The notes under the pieces were generated by a model. It was not told where the DNA came from, made no database searches, and saw nothing but the letters and a program-made list of their open reading frames with translations. Made by a program: the position numbers and the translations under genes. DNA of 64,000 bases from Formicarius rufipectus (taxonomy: Eukaryota > Chordata > Aves > Passeriformes > Formicariidae): contig VXAU01000197.1 in NCBI GenBank assembly GCA_013399695.1, positions 592,303-656,302 on the forward strand, read 5' to 3'. Of the stretch, positions 48,246 to 61,200 are shown piece after piece (within the stretch, counting starts at the first letter, position 1; each line of letters starts with the position of its first letter).

Positions 48246-51200
48246 TAAGGAGGGATTTCAGTCTAAGCCAGCACTGACTGTCTGTAGGTGATGACTCCCT
48301 CTGTTCCGTCCCTGGCTGCCCGAGCTGCCCATGGTTGTGGTGACCTGTCACTGTAAGAGTTTGCAAGGTTGGCGTTCCCTCGTGGAAAGGGATCTGTTTG
48401 GTTTGCTTGGTATCCATTTTCTTTAAACACATAAAACAACCCAAGATGCCAGGACCCGACTATGCTTGTACCAATAGTGGCTCAATGGTCCTTGTCTTGA
48501 CTGTAGGAATTTTCATTTTCTCTTTATTAGAAGAGAAAATCACAGAACTACAACCTATGGATATGGGCAGTGGGCCCTCAGGATCACTAGTCTGTCCTCT
48601 GTGCTAAAGGACCACTGTTAAAGGGCTGAGACTGAATGGGAAGGAGGGATGGGGTAGCTGTGTCAAGGCTACAGTCTGGACTGTGGAAATGGTACTTCTA
48701 ACCTTGCTTTTAGGCCATCAGCATGCAAGGTGTTCATATGTATTAGCGTGAAGCATGCTAGTAGTTCATTTCATGTCATGTTTTAATCCTTAAATCATGA
48801 TTCCCTGGGGCTTTGACCAGTGTCCCTTCTTCCATTGCTGTGTCCATCTCAAGGATAGGAGTGTTACAGATATAGAAATCGAAAAGGGTTATTTTTCTGT
48901 CACAACAAAAAATCCACTTCAAACAAACAAGAACCCCATAACACTCGCATTGACTAGTAGAAGCCCTTTGAAAATCACAGAAAATATGTAAAATTTTAAT
49001 TCAGATTACCTGTCAGCCAGTTAGTCAAGATCTATCATGTATAGGTCATGCCTTTTCTATGTATTGCAGATTCATTTGACAAATGACTTTGTATGATTTG
49101 ATTACATGTCTGGTTACACTTCACTCGGTACCTGCTGTCACCAAGGCCCAGAGCACATACTCGGAGACAAGGCAGCAGTATTTGCAGACAATGCTTCCAC
49201 TTGTGGTCACCTCAAGTCACACGGAACGCTGTATTTGAAAGCTGCTGGTAAAACAGGCCCAAGCATGGAGGGTACAAGCACCCTTTGTCTCTTCCAAACA
49301 GGGCTAGAGAATAAATTAGCCATGTAGTGGTATTTTCCAGAGCTACAGGCTGAGTTTACTGATTGCTCCTGAGATCTGAAAACCACGTCACTTAGCTCAG
49401 TGGGTAAATACAGGATTAGACAGGTGAAACAAGGGCAGCTTTGGCTCCATCGCTTACCCCAAACACTGGGGATAGCTCCAGTTTTCAGAACCGTCTTTTT
49501 CTGTTGTTAATTTAAGTTTTCCCTTGCTAATGGATCTAACTAAATTCAGTGTAGGATAGGAGCATGGGGATGAGCCTTCTGTGTGCATGTGGTGTTCATG
49601 CACACTGTTTACACACTTCATGGTTATTCACTTTCGTCTTTCCTCCTCTTCAGGGAAACCCCAGAACTGCTTTGCCTAGAACTGTGAAGGTAATGTCCAG
49701 CAGATACCTCTCAGCATCCTGGGGTGTTGTATTGGCATCTCTTGAGTCAATCTCAAGCACATGTACACATGGCTGTGGATAGGGGAGTAACTACTTTGGC
49801 TTCCTTAATGTGACTGTGTGTGCAGCTGTTTCTTGCTGCGTGGAGAACGACCCAAGGACTGTAGTAAGAAGAAAATGGTATTCTGCAGTCACCAGGCTGC
49901 TCGGGGACAGTGTGGGTCTGCCATGAGCTAGGGGCTTCCAGTGCATCCCTACAAAGGAGCCATGGCTCAGGTCCACCTCGTCTGGAGCACTGTCCTTCCC
50001 TCAAACAGACCCCCTTCTCTCTAGCAAGTGGATTTCAGCCTGTGGTGCTGGATCCCTCACCAAGGGGCAGTGGCACCTTGATCTGAACTGTAAGGAATAA
50101 GAAAATCATGTTCACTGGTGCTGCGTAATGTTCTGTCAGTGTAAAGGGATCCCTTCAGCCACTGGAAACAAGTTAGGCACCCACAGGTTAGGTTTGGGGG
50201 GGTGGAAGATGAACCCTGCTGCCCGAAGGAGTGTGGAAGCGCAAACCTGCAGAGCAGGTTTCTGCACCATCGACCACGGAGCTCAAAAACTTCTGTGAGC
50301 CTGTTGAACACGGCTGGGCTGGCAGGCGGGAGAAGAGCGTGTGCGTGCACATGGATGTGCCGGTTCTTGGTGCTTTGCCTTCTGTTGTTCGGTTCCCTGA
50401 TGAGTCGCAAGCAGAGGCGGTTTCGCTGCAGCTCGTTGGGGCCGCGGGTGCTTTGGCCCTACCCACGGTTTGTGCGGAACTGCCTGTGTAGGTCGGGCTG
50501 CCCCCAGTGTGCCCGAGGTCACCCCGGCTGTCCCCGCGGGTACCGCTGCGCAGGAGGAGGAGGAGGAAAAAGAGGAGGAGAGGAGGAGGGTGCTGCGCTT
50601 ATTCCGACCGGCCCTGCCTGAAGATCCGGCTCCCTCCAGAGGGAAGAGCCGGGCATGGCACGCGGTGGATCTGGCACGCGCAGAAAACGAATGCTTGGAG
50701 AACTTTGCCAGAGCTTGGAAATACGCAAGCTGAGAGGAAAATGTATAGATTTGTTTTATAAAGCAAATATTTGAACTTTGAGACACATAAGGAGGGGCAG
50801 TAGGCTGTGAGTTAGGCTCAGCCAGCAATGGTTCAGCTGTTGCTATAAGATGGTGTTCTGAAGAGTCCAGTTTGCTCATGTACAGGCCAGTACATGCGTA
50901 TGAATGCAAAATTTTTCTAAATGTATGTATTTTATTTAATTATTCTAATTAAATTGATCATGAGATATTTAATTTACCCAGGTGTTTGAACAACTGGAAG
51001 AAAGTGACCATACCCAAATATTTCTGTTACTGCCATTTGCGGTGAGCAGAGCACATGCACGTAAGACATGCTGATTCAGTGGGACACCCATTGCCTGTAG
51101 GAATCTAGTTAGTGTGTCAGAGGTTTACAAAGCTCCGATAGTATTTCATGCTTTTTTTTCCTGCCCAGTATGTTGCACACACAAGCAATGCAAAGAGGTG

Positions 51201-54200
51201 AAGATACACATTAGTTTTGAAAAACAGACATATCATATATACACTCTGTATGTACATGTACACATCTGTTCTCCAAAGGCCCACCATCTATGTAAAGTAC
51301 TGTGTGTGTTGCATATGCCAGAAAAAATGCACTCATTCCCCTCCATTAACAGAAATGACCTATTATAAATTTACCAAAGATACCATAGTTTTATAAATTG
51401 GCCACATATGTCTGTGTAATATATTTATTATATCACATTTCATAGCATTTCTGTTTTATGAAATTCAGCCTTGAATTTGTCACATATGTTTTGCATATAT
51501 GTGCAATAGTTGGCCAAGTATATCCAAGTAAAGTATGATAAATGTCTTCTTTCCATATGGGAAATTAAATGTTTTTCCAGATTTTATAAAAAGTTTATTA
51601 AGAGCAGCCTATACAAAATAATTACAATAAATCACTCACTTCTATTTATGTTAAAATTATAAATTTGAACTAGTAACAAAGTGATTAAGAACAAAAGCCA
51701 GAAAAGTCTCATTTAGGACCTCATTCTGTAAGGAGACAGAGCAGCACAGCATCATCTCCTCCCCAAAGCTCATCTTGGGAACTGACCCAGCGGGTGCTCC
51801 TGTGGCCAGGCCAGGACACCTTGGGGGCCACTGCTGTGCTTGGTGCCTGCTGCAACAGGGGTGACTGCACAGGTGCCCAGGGACTGGTATCATTGGGATG
51901 TAAATTGCAAAAACAGACGTTAAAACCAGAAAAAACAACATGTAAAACTGACAGAAATACCTTTGTGTGAGGTGTTTACAGTGTCAGTGTTGTCAGTGTT
52001 TTCAGCTTGGCTGCTGAATGGGGACTCTGCATTTATTTGATTTTTCATCCACTGGCTTCATGCTCCCATTTTCCCTCATTCCAGGGTGCAGATGGTTCTC
52101 CTTCTCGCTCAGTTTTCAGCCTGGCTGGGGTGTGAGCTCCAGCCATGGGCAGCGAGAGCAGCACTGGGAGTGCAGGAGCTGCAGGCAAAGCTGTCCCGTT
52201 CCAATCATCCAAGAAAGGCAGAGGAGGGGTGGTGAGAGCAGCCCCTTACTGAGCACTGTCTTGCACATTTCTTTTATTTCAGCAAACATAAAGCAAGTCT
52301 TTCATTCTATTCCCTTTCCTGCTTGTTGTCAACTGCTTCAAACCAGATGGGCTCAAGAGATAAAACTATAAAGACTCAATGTCTCTATTTAGCGGGATGC
52401 CAGGTCTGCATGCCATCAAAATATCTGAGGCAAAGAAATCTGAACAGACAATACTTACTGTAAGTGTTCTATTAGAAACAGCTCAGATGCTTTTCCCAGA
52501 GATAATGGATCCAGGAATCACTGGGATTTCCTATCAGCAGTTTTTTGAATTACCATCAGTACAAATGCCATGGCCATGTTCTCTGCCATGTTTAAAGTTA
52601 TTACTTAGGCACAGCCCACCCTCTTACCTGTGTCAGAATGTGTTTATTGCAAGCGGTGGCTACCTGGAAAATGTACTTTTGCTTACATGGCATGCCAGAG
52701 CTATGGAGCAGAGTAACAGCTCAGCATTTTAACGTCCTCCCTAGATTCTCTGATCTGGACATAATCAGGATCAATCAACCCTTCTGCTGGTAGGAAAGAG
52801 AGATCAATGCTGTCCAGAAAGTGCTAAAGGATTTCTATAGCTTTTTGATGCCCTCATTTATGTATCCTGGGAATAAAAACTAGGAGGAAACATCATTTAG
52901 CTGTAATCTCAATGTAATGTAACATCTATCTTTGTTATTTTTAATTATTAGAACTTCAAATTGCAACAGAATTATTAGAATTATTTTTTAACTCTGCCAT
53001 GTCACTATTCAGTAAGGAGATAGTTAATACTGCTCTGGGATGGCTCTGCAGTGCTTGTGGCTGTGTAAGGACCTCAGTCCCTCCCATTGCTCTCCCCTGT
53101 GGCATTGCAGCTTCTGGTATTATGACTCTTCATAGCAGAGAAAGAAGTGCACTCTCCCCTGGGTGAACACAGCCTTGGAGGTGCAGACTGTGCTTTACAG
53201 GATTTCCTAGTGTTCCAACACCTTTAAAAAGGATGCTGGGCAAGTAAAAGCAAATCCTTCTGAAACTGAAATAAGTTGGTGTATGAGTTTAAGAAGACAG
53301 ACCTATCACCATATGGTTCTGCAAGGTACTCTTTCTGCCATCCTTGTCTTTTTCCCAGAAGGAATTTGGCCACTGCTGGAGGTGGTTTGCTTCAAGGCCC
53401 TTTATGCTTTCCAGAATCTTCATATCCCCTAACTCTGAGGAGCAAGTAGCTTCTTTGTTTTGATTTACATCCTCATTCCCCTTTTTCCTAACACCGAACT
53501 GCAAATTGAATTCCTCTGAGGTAAATCAGAATAAAGCAGTGCCCAGCACTGCTGGTAGGACATACGGGTATAGTTCATACCACTAATCAGGTAAGCAAAA
53601 CGTTCACAACTGAGAAATTATGTTTTCATTTAATTTGATACTGTGACATCCTTAAATGAATTGCCCCCCCCCGAAGTATGATCTTAATTTTGGATAGTTA
53701 TCTTCACATTGTAAAAGAAACCTGCAGCATGCCCCAGAAGAGTAGGACATGGATAAACACAGCCAAGTAGGGGGACCCAGGCTGGAATTTCAGAATACCA
53801 TGGAGCAACAGAAACCCCCATGCCTTCTTCCTTAGTCATCATTGTCACTTCCTTGGTAGCACACTGGTAGTGCTTCAACATCAAGCTTTGTGTCTCAGCA
53901 TTGCTGTAACACTGTCTAGTATTAATCCAAGCAGTCATGTGCCATATTTTGTGTAATGATCCATACTTTCACACCACAGACACACAGCCAGAAAAGGAAA
54001 CACATTGATTTAGTGCTCAGTAATCCTTGTTTAATCCCCAGTCCTTTGGTTTATATCACTAACATGGCTCCTACAGTAGTCAGTGTTCTATCTTTGTTCT
54101 TGGCAGAGTGAATTAAAGGAAAGATTTATTAATTTGTAAGTTGGCTTTGTAGATGCATCTTAAATGTGCTAAAAACAAAAAGCAGTCCAGAAAGCAGTAT

Positions 54201-54888
54201 TGACTTAACTGCAAAAATCTGCCCTTTTAGACTCAAACCTTTGCAACAATCCAAGCCAAGCTCCAAAGAGTAATTTATTGGCTTGCTGAAGTATTTGCAT
54301 TGTATAGGGCTAAATTTAACAACTGTCTCATTGCAGGCCCCCAGCCTACTTCCTTTTCCACTCATTACTAGAAACACAATTAATCTCCTCTTCTCTTGCT
54401 CATCTGCACTTAGGACTGCAATGCTTTATGGCTCATGTACTGATAAGAGAAAGGGGTTGTAACTAATGGGTTCATTTGCAAATAATGTTAGAGGGTCAGA
54501 GATCACCATTCATTCCAGTGATGATAAATATTCCATGTAATTGCTGCACAAATGCTAGTGTTTGGGATTTATTTCTGTTAGTTTACTAATGCTGGTTGCT
54601 TTTTTCCCTCTCACAGTGCCAAAGACAGTGATTCTTGGGAGGAAGCCTTTTGTAATAGTTTTGCTGTCATCACCTTCACTCCTGAACCCTTTATAGACCA
54701 GGTACAGGCTAGCCCTGTTCCTTACTGGCAAGTCAGATTCCAGAACTGACTCCAGCAGCTTAAGGTGGCTCTTCACTCACAATCTTCCTGCTAAGGAGGT
54801 CAGCTGAAATTTGAGTGATAACCATGCTCATGGCACAATTGTAAGAGCTTTAAATTATTTTTTTAATTAAAATTTGTTTCCTAGATGC
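48246..54888. other. Intergenic DNA between TBX1 and GNB1L (left part)
   Basis: Mostly AT-rich and CpG-poor, with no exon seen. A local CpG-richer patch at about 50330-50700 ends with a homopurine stretch (50552-50590, AGG and AAAAAG units). A C9 run lies near 53665. No LINE, LTR or DNA-transposon sequence was recognised by eye. Confidence 0.5.
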
Positions 54889-54938
54889 AATCAGACAACT
54901 GCATTTTACAGTTATAATCAGACAACTGTGTTTTAAAA
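54889..54938 (+). repeat. 27-bp direct repeat, 2 copies
   Basis: AATCAGACAACTGCATTTTA and AATCAGACAACTGTGTTTTA start 27 bases apart, the second copy slightly diverged. A local tandem duplication. Confidence 0.7.
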
Positions 54939-56667
54939 TCTATACAATATAGACTGTCCTTCCTGTTGGAAATCATTCTTTTTTGGGCAAGTCCAGATTA
55001 GTTCCTTAGGCAAATAAACTTTTAGAAAACTGTAATTCACAATCCAACTATGGCATTTAGGGTCAGCTCTATATCAAATTAATGTAGTCTGGTTGCTCAT
55101 TTCAAGGAAACTATAATTTGAAAGAAAAATCTGTTTATTGGGTGTTTAAATAAAAGCAGTATTGATGTAAAGTGTTAATGAATTAACTGTAATGTGCAAA
55201 AAAGTATGACATGGATAGTGCTTTGGTAATGGGAAGTATAGGATGGGTCTGTTCTTGCAAGCAGCTCTGCAACTTGTTTCCTTCCTCCTGCAGCTGATGA
55301 AATTCTTTACCTCTGTGTCTGCCTGCTAGTGAGATGCAGTTCATGTCCTCATTTTCAATTTGTACTTGCATGACTAAGTTTATTTGTAACTCTACCTAAT
55401 CAACCAAACATAAATATGTAACTCCCAGCAAAAGGCACTAAGATGTGAGCACACACTCATCTTTAGAGTATCTTCTAAAGGATTTGTAAATCTAAACATC
55501 CCTTATGAGTCTCCATAATTACTTTAGACACAGATGTTGACAGTAAATGGCATTTTTCAGGGAAAATACTATCCTCAGGAATGCGTAACTTTCAGGCTCG
55601 GATCTAATAGTGCTCAAATTAAGGCATGGGGTATTAATCCTTTCTCCCCAGGGGGCTGCCACTGTGCCAATGCCAGGGTATTTGCATCAGAAGTTATTTC
55701 CTAAGTGGCTGTCAGATGCAGAGATGTCTGGGACAGAAGCATCTTTTGTGCTGCTCTGGGACCCAAGGGCTGGAGCTGCATGGAGGTGGCTGTGAGCCAG
55801 TCATGCCAGGAGCAGGAGCCAAGCTCATCCATGCCTGGGCACCTCACAGTGTCCCTGAAGCAGCAGGTGCTCATAACTGGCATTCAGAACAAGGGCTGTG
55901 CTGAGTGTGGAGCTGCCCTGAAGTGCTGGAGATTTGCATCTTGGTACTCGCTTCAGTCAGTCTCCCAGCTGGCTTATCACGGCTCACACCATGCTCTGGA
56001 GGCACAGCTGCCCTTTGCCGTCTAAAGGATGAAAGCAGAGAGCAGTTACTTCTCTACGAGGACCAGGCTTGGCCCTTCTTATTTCCTACAGTAGCCATTT
56101 GCCCCTGGATATCCTTTCCTGCTGGAGAAGCATTAAACCTACACCAGTCCTGTGGCAGCTGCCGAGCAGCACAGGCTGAAGAGCAACACTCGCAGTCCCC
56201 AGGCCGGGTGTGGTGTGGTACCAGGCAGGACAGCCAAGTGGGAATCTCTTTGCAGACTCCCTAGGACAGGTCCCTGGACCACACACAACAATGCTTTCTC
56301 TATTTATTTATGTCAATTCTGACCTATGATAAGAAAAAGAACAAAAGAAAAGGTTTCTTTCAGCAGCAGGTTTGTGGAGACAGACCCTCATTCCATAAGG
56401 CTGTGGCTGGAGCTGCTCGTACAATGTGAGCAGCTCCTCCTCTGTGTGGGAGGTGGATGATGGGGGGAGATGGAGCATTTACTCTGTGCAGCTCTGTCTG
56501 GTAGATGTAATGAACACCGTCACCTCCCCTTGACTCGGGATCACTCAAAATTAGGCTTTAACTTCCAACTGCAACGTGATCCTCCATGCAGCTACTGAAT
56601 AGTAAAGAAATAATCAAAGAAATGCATTATTTAAAGTGTCATTACACTCAAAATGTGTAAGGCCACG
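54939..56667. other. Intergenic DNA before the GNB1L 3' end
   Basis: No exon or known repeat recognised. Several TTTATT words (AATAAA on the - strand) occur, for example near 55132 and 56304, and cannot be told apart from chance. Confidence 0.4.
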
Positions 56668-56673
56668 TTTTAT
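56668..56673 (-). terminator. Candidate GNB1L poly(A) signal (AATAAA on - strand)
   Basis: TTTATT on the + strand reads AATAAA toward the left, about 1.35 kb after the GNB1L stop. ATTAAA at 57575-57580 (- strand) is nearer. Either could end the transcript. Confidence 0.25.
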
Positions 56674-58022
56674 TTAGAAAAGCTTGGCAACAGTATCCTG
56701 ATTCTGTGTTTGAATGGAAGAACATAAGGCTGGGTGGTTAAGGCTTTCAGTTTAGCAGTATCTCTGCTTGCAAAGCACAGATGGATAACAGACCCAGACC
56801 GTATTTTGCATGTGTGTTTTTCCTGAAGTAATTTCTAAAGTCTTTGATGTTGCTGTTCACTACACTTTTGGTGCCTTTTTCACAGATTTCCCGCTTTTTA
56901 CAGTGCATAAACAATTATTTCCAGTAAAGTATCAACAGTGCCCAGCCTGGACACAGTTGTCACTGCAGCTTTGTGGCCAAACCCACCAGTACGATGGCTC
57001 TGAACACGCTGGGGTGTGTATAATGTGCTTTAGAAGAATGCAAATGCTGTTTCATGATTCAAACAAACAAAACCTTCATGAATGAATTCCAGCTTCCACA
57101 ACTGTAGAGATGACAAGTTAATGGAGCCATTTGCACTGTGTGGACAAGGATTTACCCATGCAATTCCCCTAAATGTTAATGAGAGTTGTGTAGCTGAATC
57201 CCAGACTTGCCATGCTGAAACTTACCCCTAACTCTCCAAGGAGAAGGGCGCTAATTGGATTGCTGAGTTTAAATCCTTCAGCTCCTCAGTCTGTGGAAAG
57301 GATTTAGCACTGCTCTGTAAAAGGCTTTACATAGCTTTGCTGTGCAGTGCAGGGGAAGACTTTTTCCCTTCCTTTCTTGTGATTAATTGTGAGGCTTGAG
57401 GTGACAGGAGACATAATGAAATTCATAAATGCCAAAGGCCGTCCCTAGTCACATTCCTGGCTGTTGGTTTAAGTTAGAAACTTGACAGAAGTGTGAACAA
57501 ATCAAGGTTGGTCTGATAGCCTTTCAGTTACAGGGAAGAAAAAGTAACTGACAATGAGAAACCACTGGAGGTGGTTTAATGGGCATAAATTTTCAAGAAA
57601 GAGTGATATTTTACACTGATTCAGCTTCTTGGATACATAAATGACTTACAAAGAGACATGTTCTGCCCCCACCACAGTTTGAAGAATTCCAGTCCTTTTG
57701 CACAAAAGATATTCGCGCAAGTTATTTCAGCAACCTGCCAAAGAAAAGCTGTTGCAAAACCTGTAGCAGAACCCAAAGTGACTTGTTCTGTGTGTTTGCT
57801 TGTGGCTGGCCTTTTCCTGCTTGTTACAAATTTTAAAAATCTACTTCCCATTCTGGGAAACAAAACTTGCAGCTTAAACAAGCAGCATTAAGAATTAACC
57901 TGGGACTCTCACTTCAACCTGGAGAGAGATTCTACTCATTCTCCGTATTCAAGTTTGAATTAAGAGCATTAGGAATTGCTTCACCAATCCTGTTTTCCCA
58001 GTCCATGATGGTGCAGAAGGTG
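56674..58022 (-). other. Probable GNB1L 3' UTR and flank
   Basis: Follows the GNB1L stop codon on the - strand. No coding exon is seen. How much of it is transcribed depends on the poly(A) site. Confidence 0.35.
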
Positions 58023-58289
58023 TCACGTCTCATTATATATTGACCAGACACTGATGCGATGATCTTTTGAGCCAGCTGCCAGCAGTCTCTGACGGGGGTT
58101 TCTGTGATCTGAGAAGGACACACAGTGGACAGTTGCTGTGTGATAGTCCAGCACTGCTAAGGGCTTCAGTTTTTTCCAGCCAAAGATCCTGATGCGATGA
58201 TCCCACCCTGCTGTTGCTAAGATCTTTTTGTCTGGACGGATGGTGATATCAGACACACCAGCGTTGACAAGTTCGTGTGTTCTGTGTAC
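58023..58289 (-). CDS. GNB1L: GNB1L last coding exon and stop
   Basis: 267 nt including the stop at 58025-58023. The acceptor is TTTTTCCCACAG just right of 58289, phase 0. It begins VHRTHELVNAGVSDITIRPD, then KKILATAGWDHRIRIFGW, and ends AAGSKDHRISVWSIYNET. Compared with my memory of human GNB1L there are about seven extra residues (around SDHRNPRQR) in a loop between the last blades; the frame is open, so this looks like a lineage-specific loop or a shifted splice site rather than an error. Confidence 0.95.
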   Translation of the reverse strand, partial: VHRTHELVNAGVSDITIRPDKKILATAGWDHRIRIFGWKKLKPLAVLDYHTATVHCVSFSDHRNPRQRLLAAGSKDHRISVWSIYNET

Positions 58290-61200
58290 CTGTGGGAAAA
58301 AGTTACAGATGAGTTCTAATTGTTAAAAACAATAGAAAAAGGAACCTTTTGGGACCTTAGGTGGGTGTAGGTGCCCACCCATATACACCAGTGTAACACG
58401 GAGTGTGGAGCTTTTCACCACATCATGGGTGGTGCTCAGTGCGAACTACAGACAGAGATGGAAAAGACCTTAACTTGAGCCTTCTCATCTCCAGCACCAT
58501 TCTCTAAAAATAAACCCATTCCTTGTATGTTTTTAGTTTATTTAGCATTTAAAGCTCTAAGCAAGTAAAGCTCTAAGTCAAGGTTTTGAGCACCAGACTA
58601 CAGAGCTTTGCCCTTTTCTTCTTGCTATTCTTGCATGAGCTGCAACGTTCAGAGCTAAGGCCATATATTTTCCCTGCTCCTGCAATATTCCCAGGGTGAG
58701 ATGTGGAGCTGATGTTTAAACTACCTGCTACTCATTTCTATTACTGTGGCCTCCCACAAGACCCCCAATAAGTGGCTGTAAGTATCTACCTCAGTCTTGA
58801 GAAAGGAATGCTTCCAGGAATTGGGTTACAGTGTCAGGAAATCTGTATTTCTAGTACTCCTTCCCAAAAGACTTTTATTTACACCAAATTCCAAAAGGAG
58901 ATTATGACCAAGTTATTGATTTCAATCTTGGAAGCCTCTTGTTACTTTTTGGAAACTACTGGGGAACAAGTTTCTGAGGAGCACAATTACATTGGAAGAC
59001 ATTTGGCTTCCTTCAGGAGCCACTGGGGCTGCACGGCACTCAGCCCTTGGAAAGAAAAGGTTTCACTTCATTTGACAGAGTTTCTCTTTAAGCACACAAA
59101 AAAAAAGCTTAATATAATACACTTTTGCTGTTCTCACCTTAGGTAACTTGTGAGCAGCCCGGCTCTTGAGACACGCAGTGTGTGTATTGGAACTGCCTGG
59201 GTTTTGTCACAGCGCTGAAAACACCTTTGGCGTGAATGCTGCCCCTGAACTGCTGTTATTTATAAGCACAATTGGAAACGATGTGTTAATGTCACTGTCT
59301 ACTTTAGTCCGAGCCTGGCCTGTCTTGTAGTAAAGCTTAGTATCATCCAGGGCCCGTTTTAACACACTGTGTGGTGTTTGCTGTTTGTCTGAGGCAGGAA
59401 GGGATCAACAAGCAGGTTACATCTGAGCAGCTTTCCTCCTTGAAGGACATTCCTTGAGGCACAGTTAGTACAGGATTACAAAAAACATTAATTGCAGACA
59501 ATTTTAACCTTTACACTGGACCTAGAAAACTTGAGAAATGTTGGTCAAAGTTGGTTTCAGATGCAGTTGAACACTTGTTGGAATCTTACAGGCACAAAGC
59601 CATAAGCAATTGTTTTTCAGCTGACCAGCTGCATACTCTAACAGCAAGACCAGTGCAGTTTGATGAGAAAAAAGGCTAAATGAAACTTGACATGCTTCTT
59701 ACATGCTCCATACTTTCCTCTTTTAAAGAGGACCTGAACCATGTGTCTACAAGCCAATTCAGAAGAGAGTACAGTAAGTTTGGCTCAAGCCTTGAGCAGT
59801 GGGAAGCTGTATGGGGGCCTTTTTGTGGGGCTGCTACTGTAAAACCTGTCCTTTTTGTTAGTACAAGTGTTCCAAACTCCCCAGGTTAGGCTACTGCAGC
59901 ATGGCCTCAGTGGAATTTTTGTTGGCATTAGTGTCCTGGCAAGGGAGGATTTATTACTTACATCACCAGCCTGGCAATGTAAGATGGGCCTTGCTCTGTA
60001 ACTGGGATTATTAGCTAATGGCTATAACCAATCCTGGGCGTGGTGCTCCCGTCATTACTGTCAATTACGTGAGCAAGATCCATACAGCAACATCAGGGAG
60101 ACTGGGAGAAATGGCGTGTCATCAGCAAGCCACAACTTGAAAATGAAGCCTATAATGGTGATGCCTTTTGGCTATGGAACATGAGGGAACAGTGGGCATT
60201 TGTGCACAATCTGCAAATACAGGAGAGAGAAAAGCAAAACAAAGAACAACCTGTTTGAGGTATATGCAGCCAGGTGAAATCCCAGTGCCAGGATTTGTGC
60301 CATCCAGGGACTTCCTACAGTAAGTCACTAACTGCAGTAGTCAAATGCATACCAACATAATTTCCTAACCAGAAAACCAGCTTGTAATGAAGAAAACAAA
60401 GACGTAAAAACAGGTGAGCAGCCTTCAGCCAGTCATGACCAAGGACACTTGCTTCTACCCCTATCTTTAAGCCCTCTGCTTATTAGAAAAATAGCAAAAT
60501 ATCAGCAGCCTAAGCTTCAACATTTGGGGGAAAAAGCCTCAGCAACCAAACTAACAAAACTTACATTGCATCTTACAGAGTTCTTTCTCTTGCCATATAT
60601 AAAGAAGCTTCTGTGGTTATCAGGTATCTTGGTCCTGCTTTGTTTATTCACCTGCAGACGCTGTTTACCTCCTACACTCTACCACAAACATCATCACATA
60701 ATTACACTATCTCATCCAAATCAGAAGGCTCATAACCAATCCCACCATTTGCTGACAGTGATGATTTCAGCAACTTTCTTGTAGAAGACAATGTACCAAA
60801 CTTTCCCCATAGCAATAAACTGTGCAGTTACCTTCATCATCTATTCATTGACACACTGGAACACTGCCACTTAAAACAGAGCTGAAGTGCCATCATTGCA
60901 TCATTATTTCTCCACCAGTAGATAGCAATGCACCACATTTGCTTATTAAAACCTTTTAGAATAAAAATAATGTGCCAGTGAGTGGCTTTCCAACGTCTAC
61001 CATTACCTCAGGTACCTGGAATGTCAGGAAAAAAAATCCCCATCTGGTTTATATTATTAATGCAATAGTGGAAAAAAACTGAATCTGTGTCCTTGACAAT
61101 CTCTAGCACTCATATGAAAGATGCATTTTATTAGGGCACTCATACTCGCATGAAGCACAGCAGCATTGCTTGTAGCTTGTAATACTTGGTATTTAAATTT

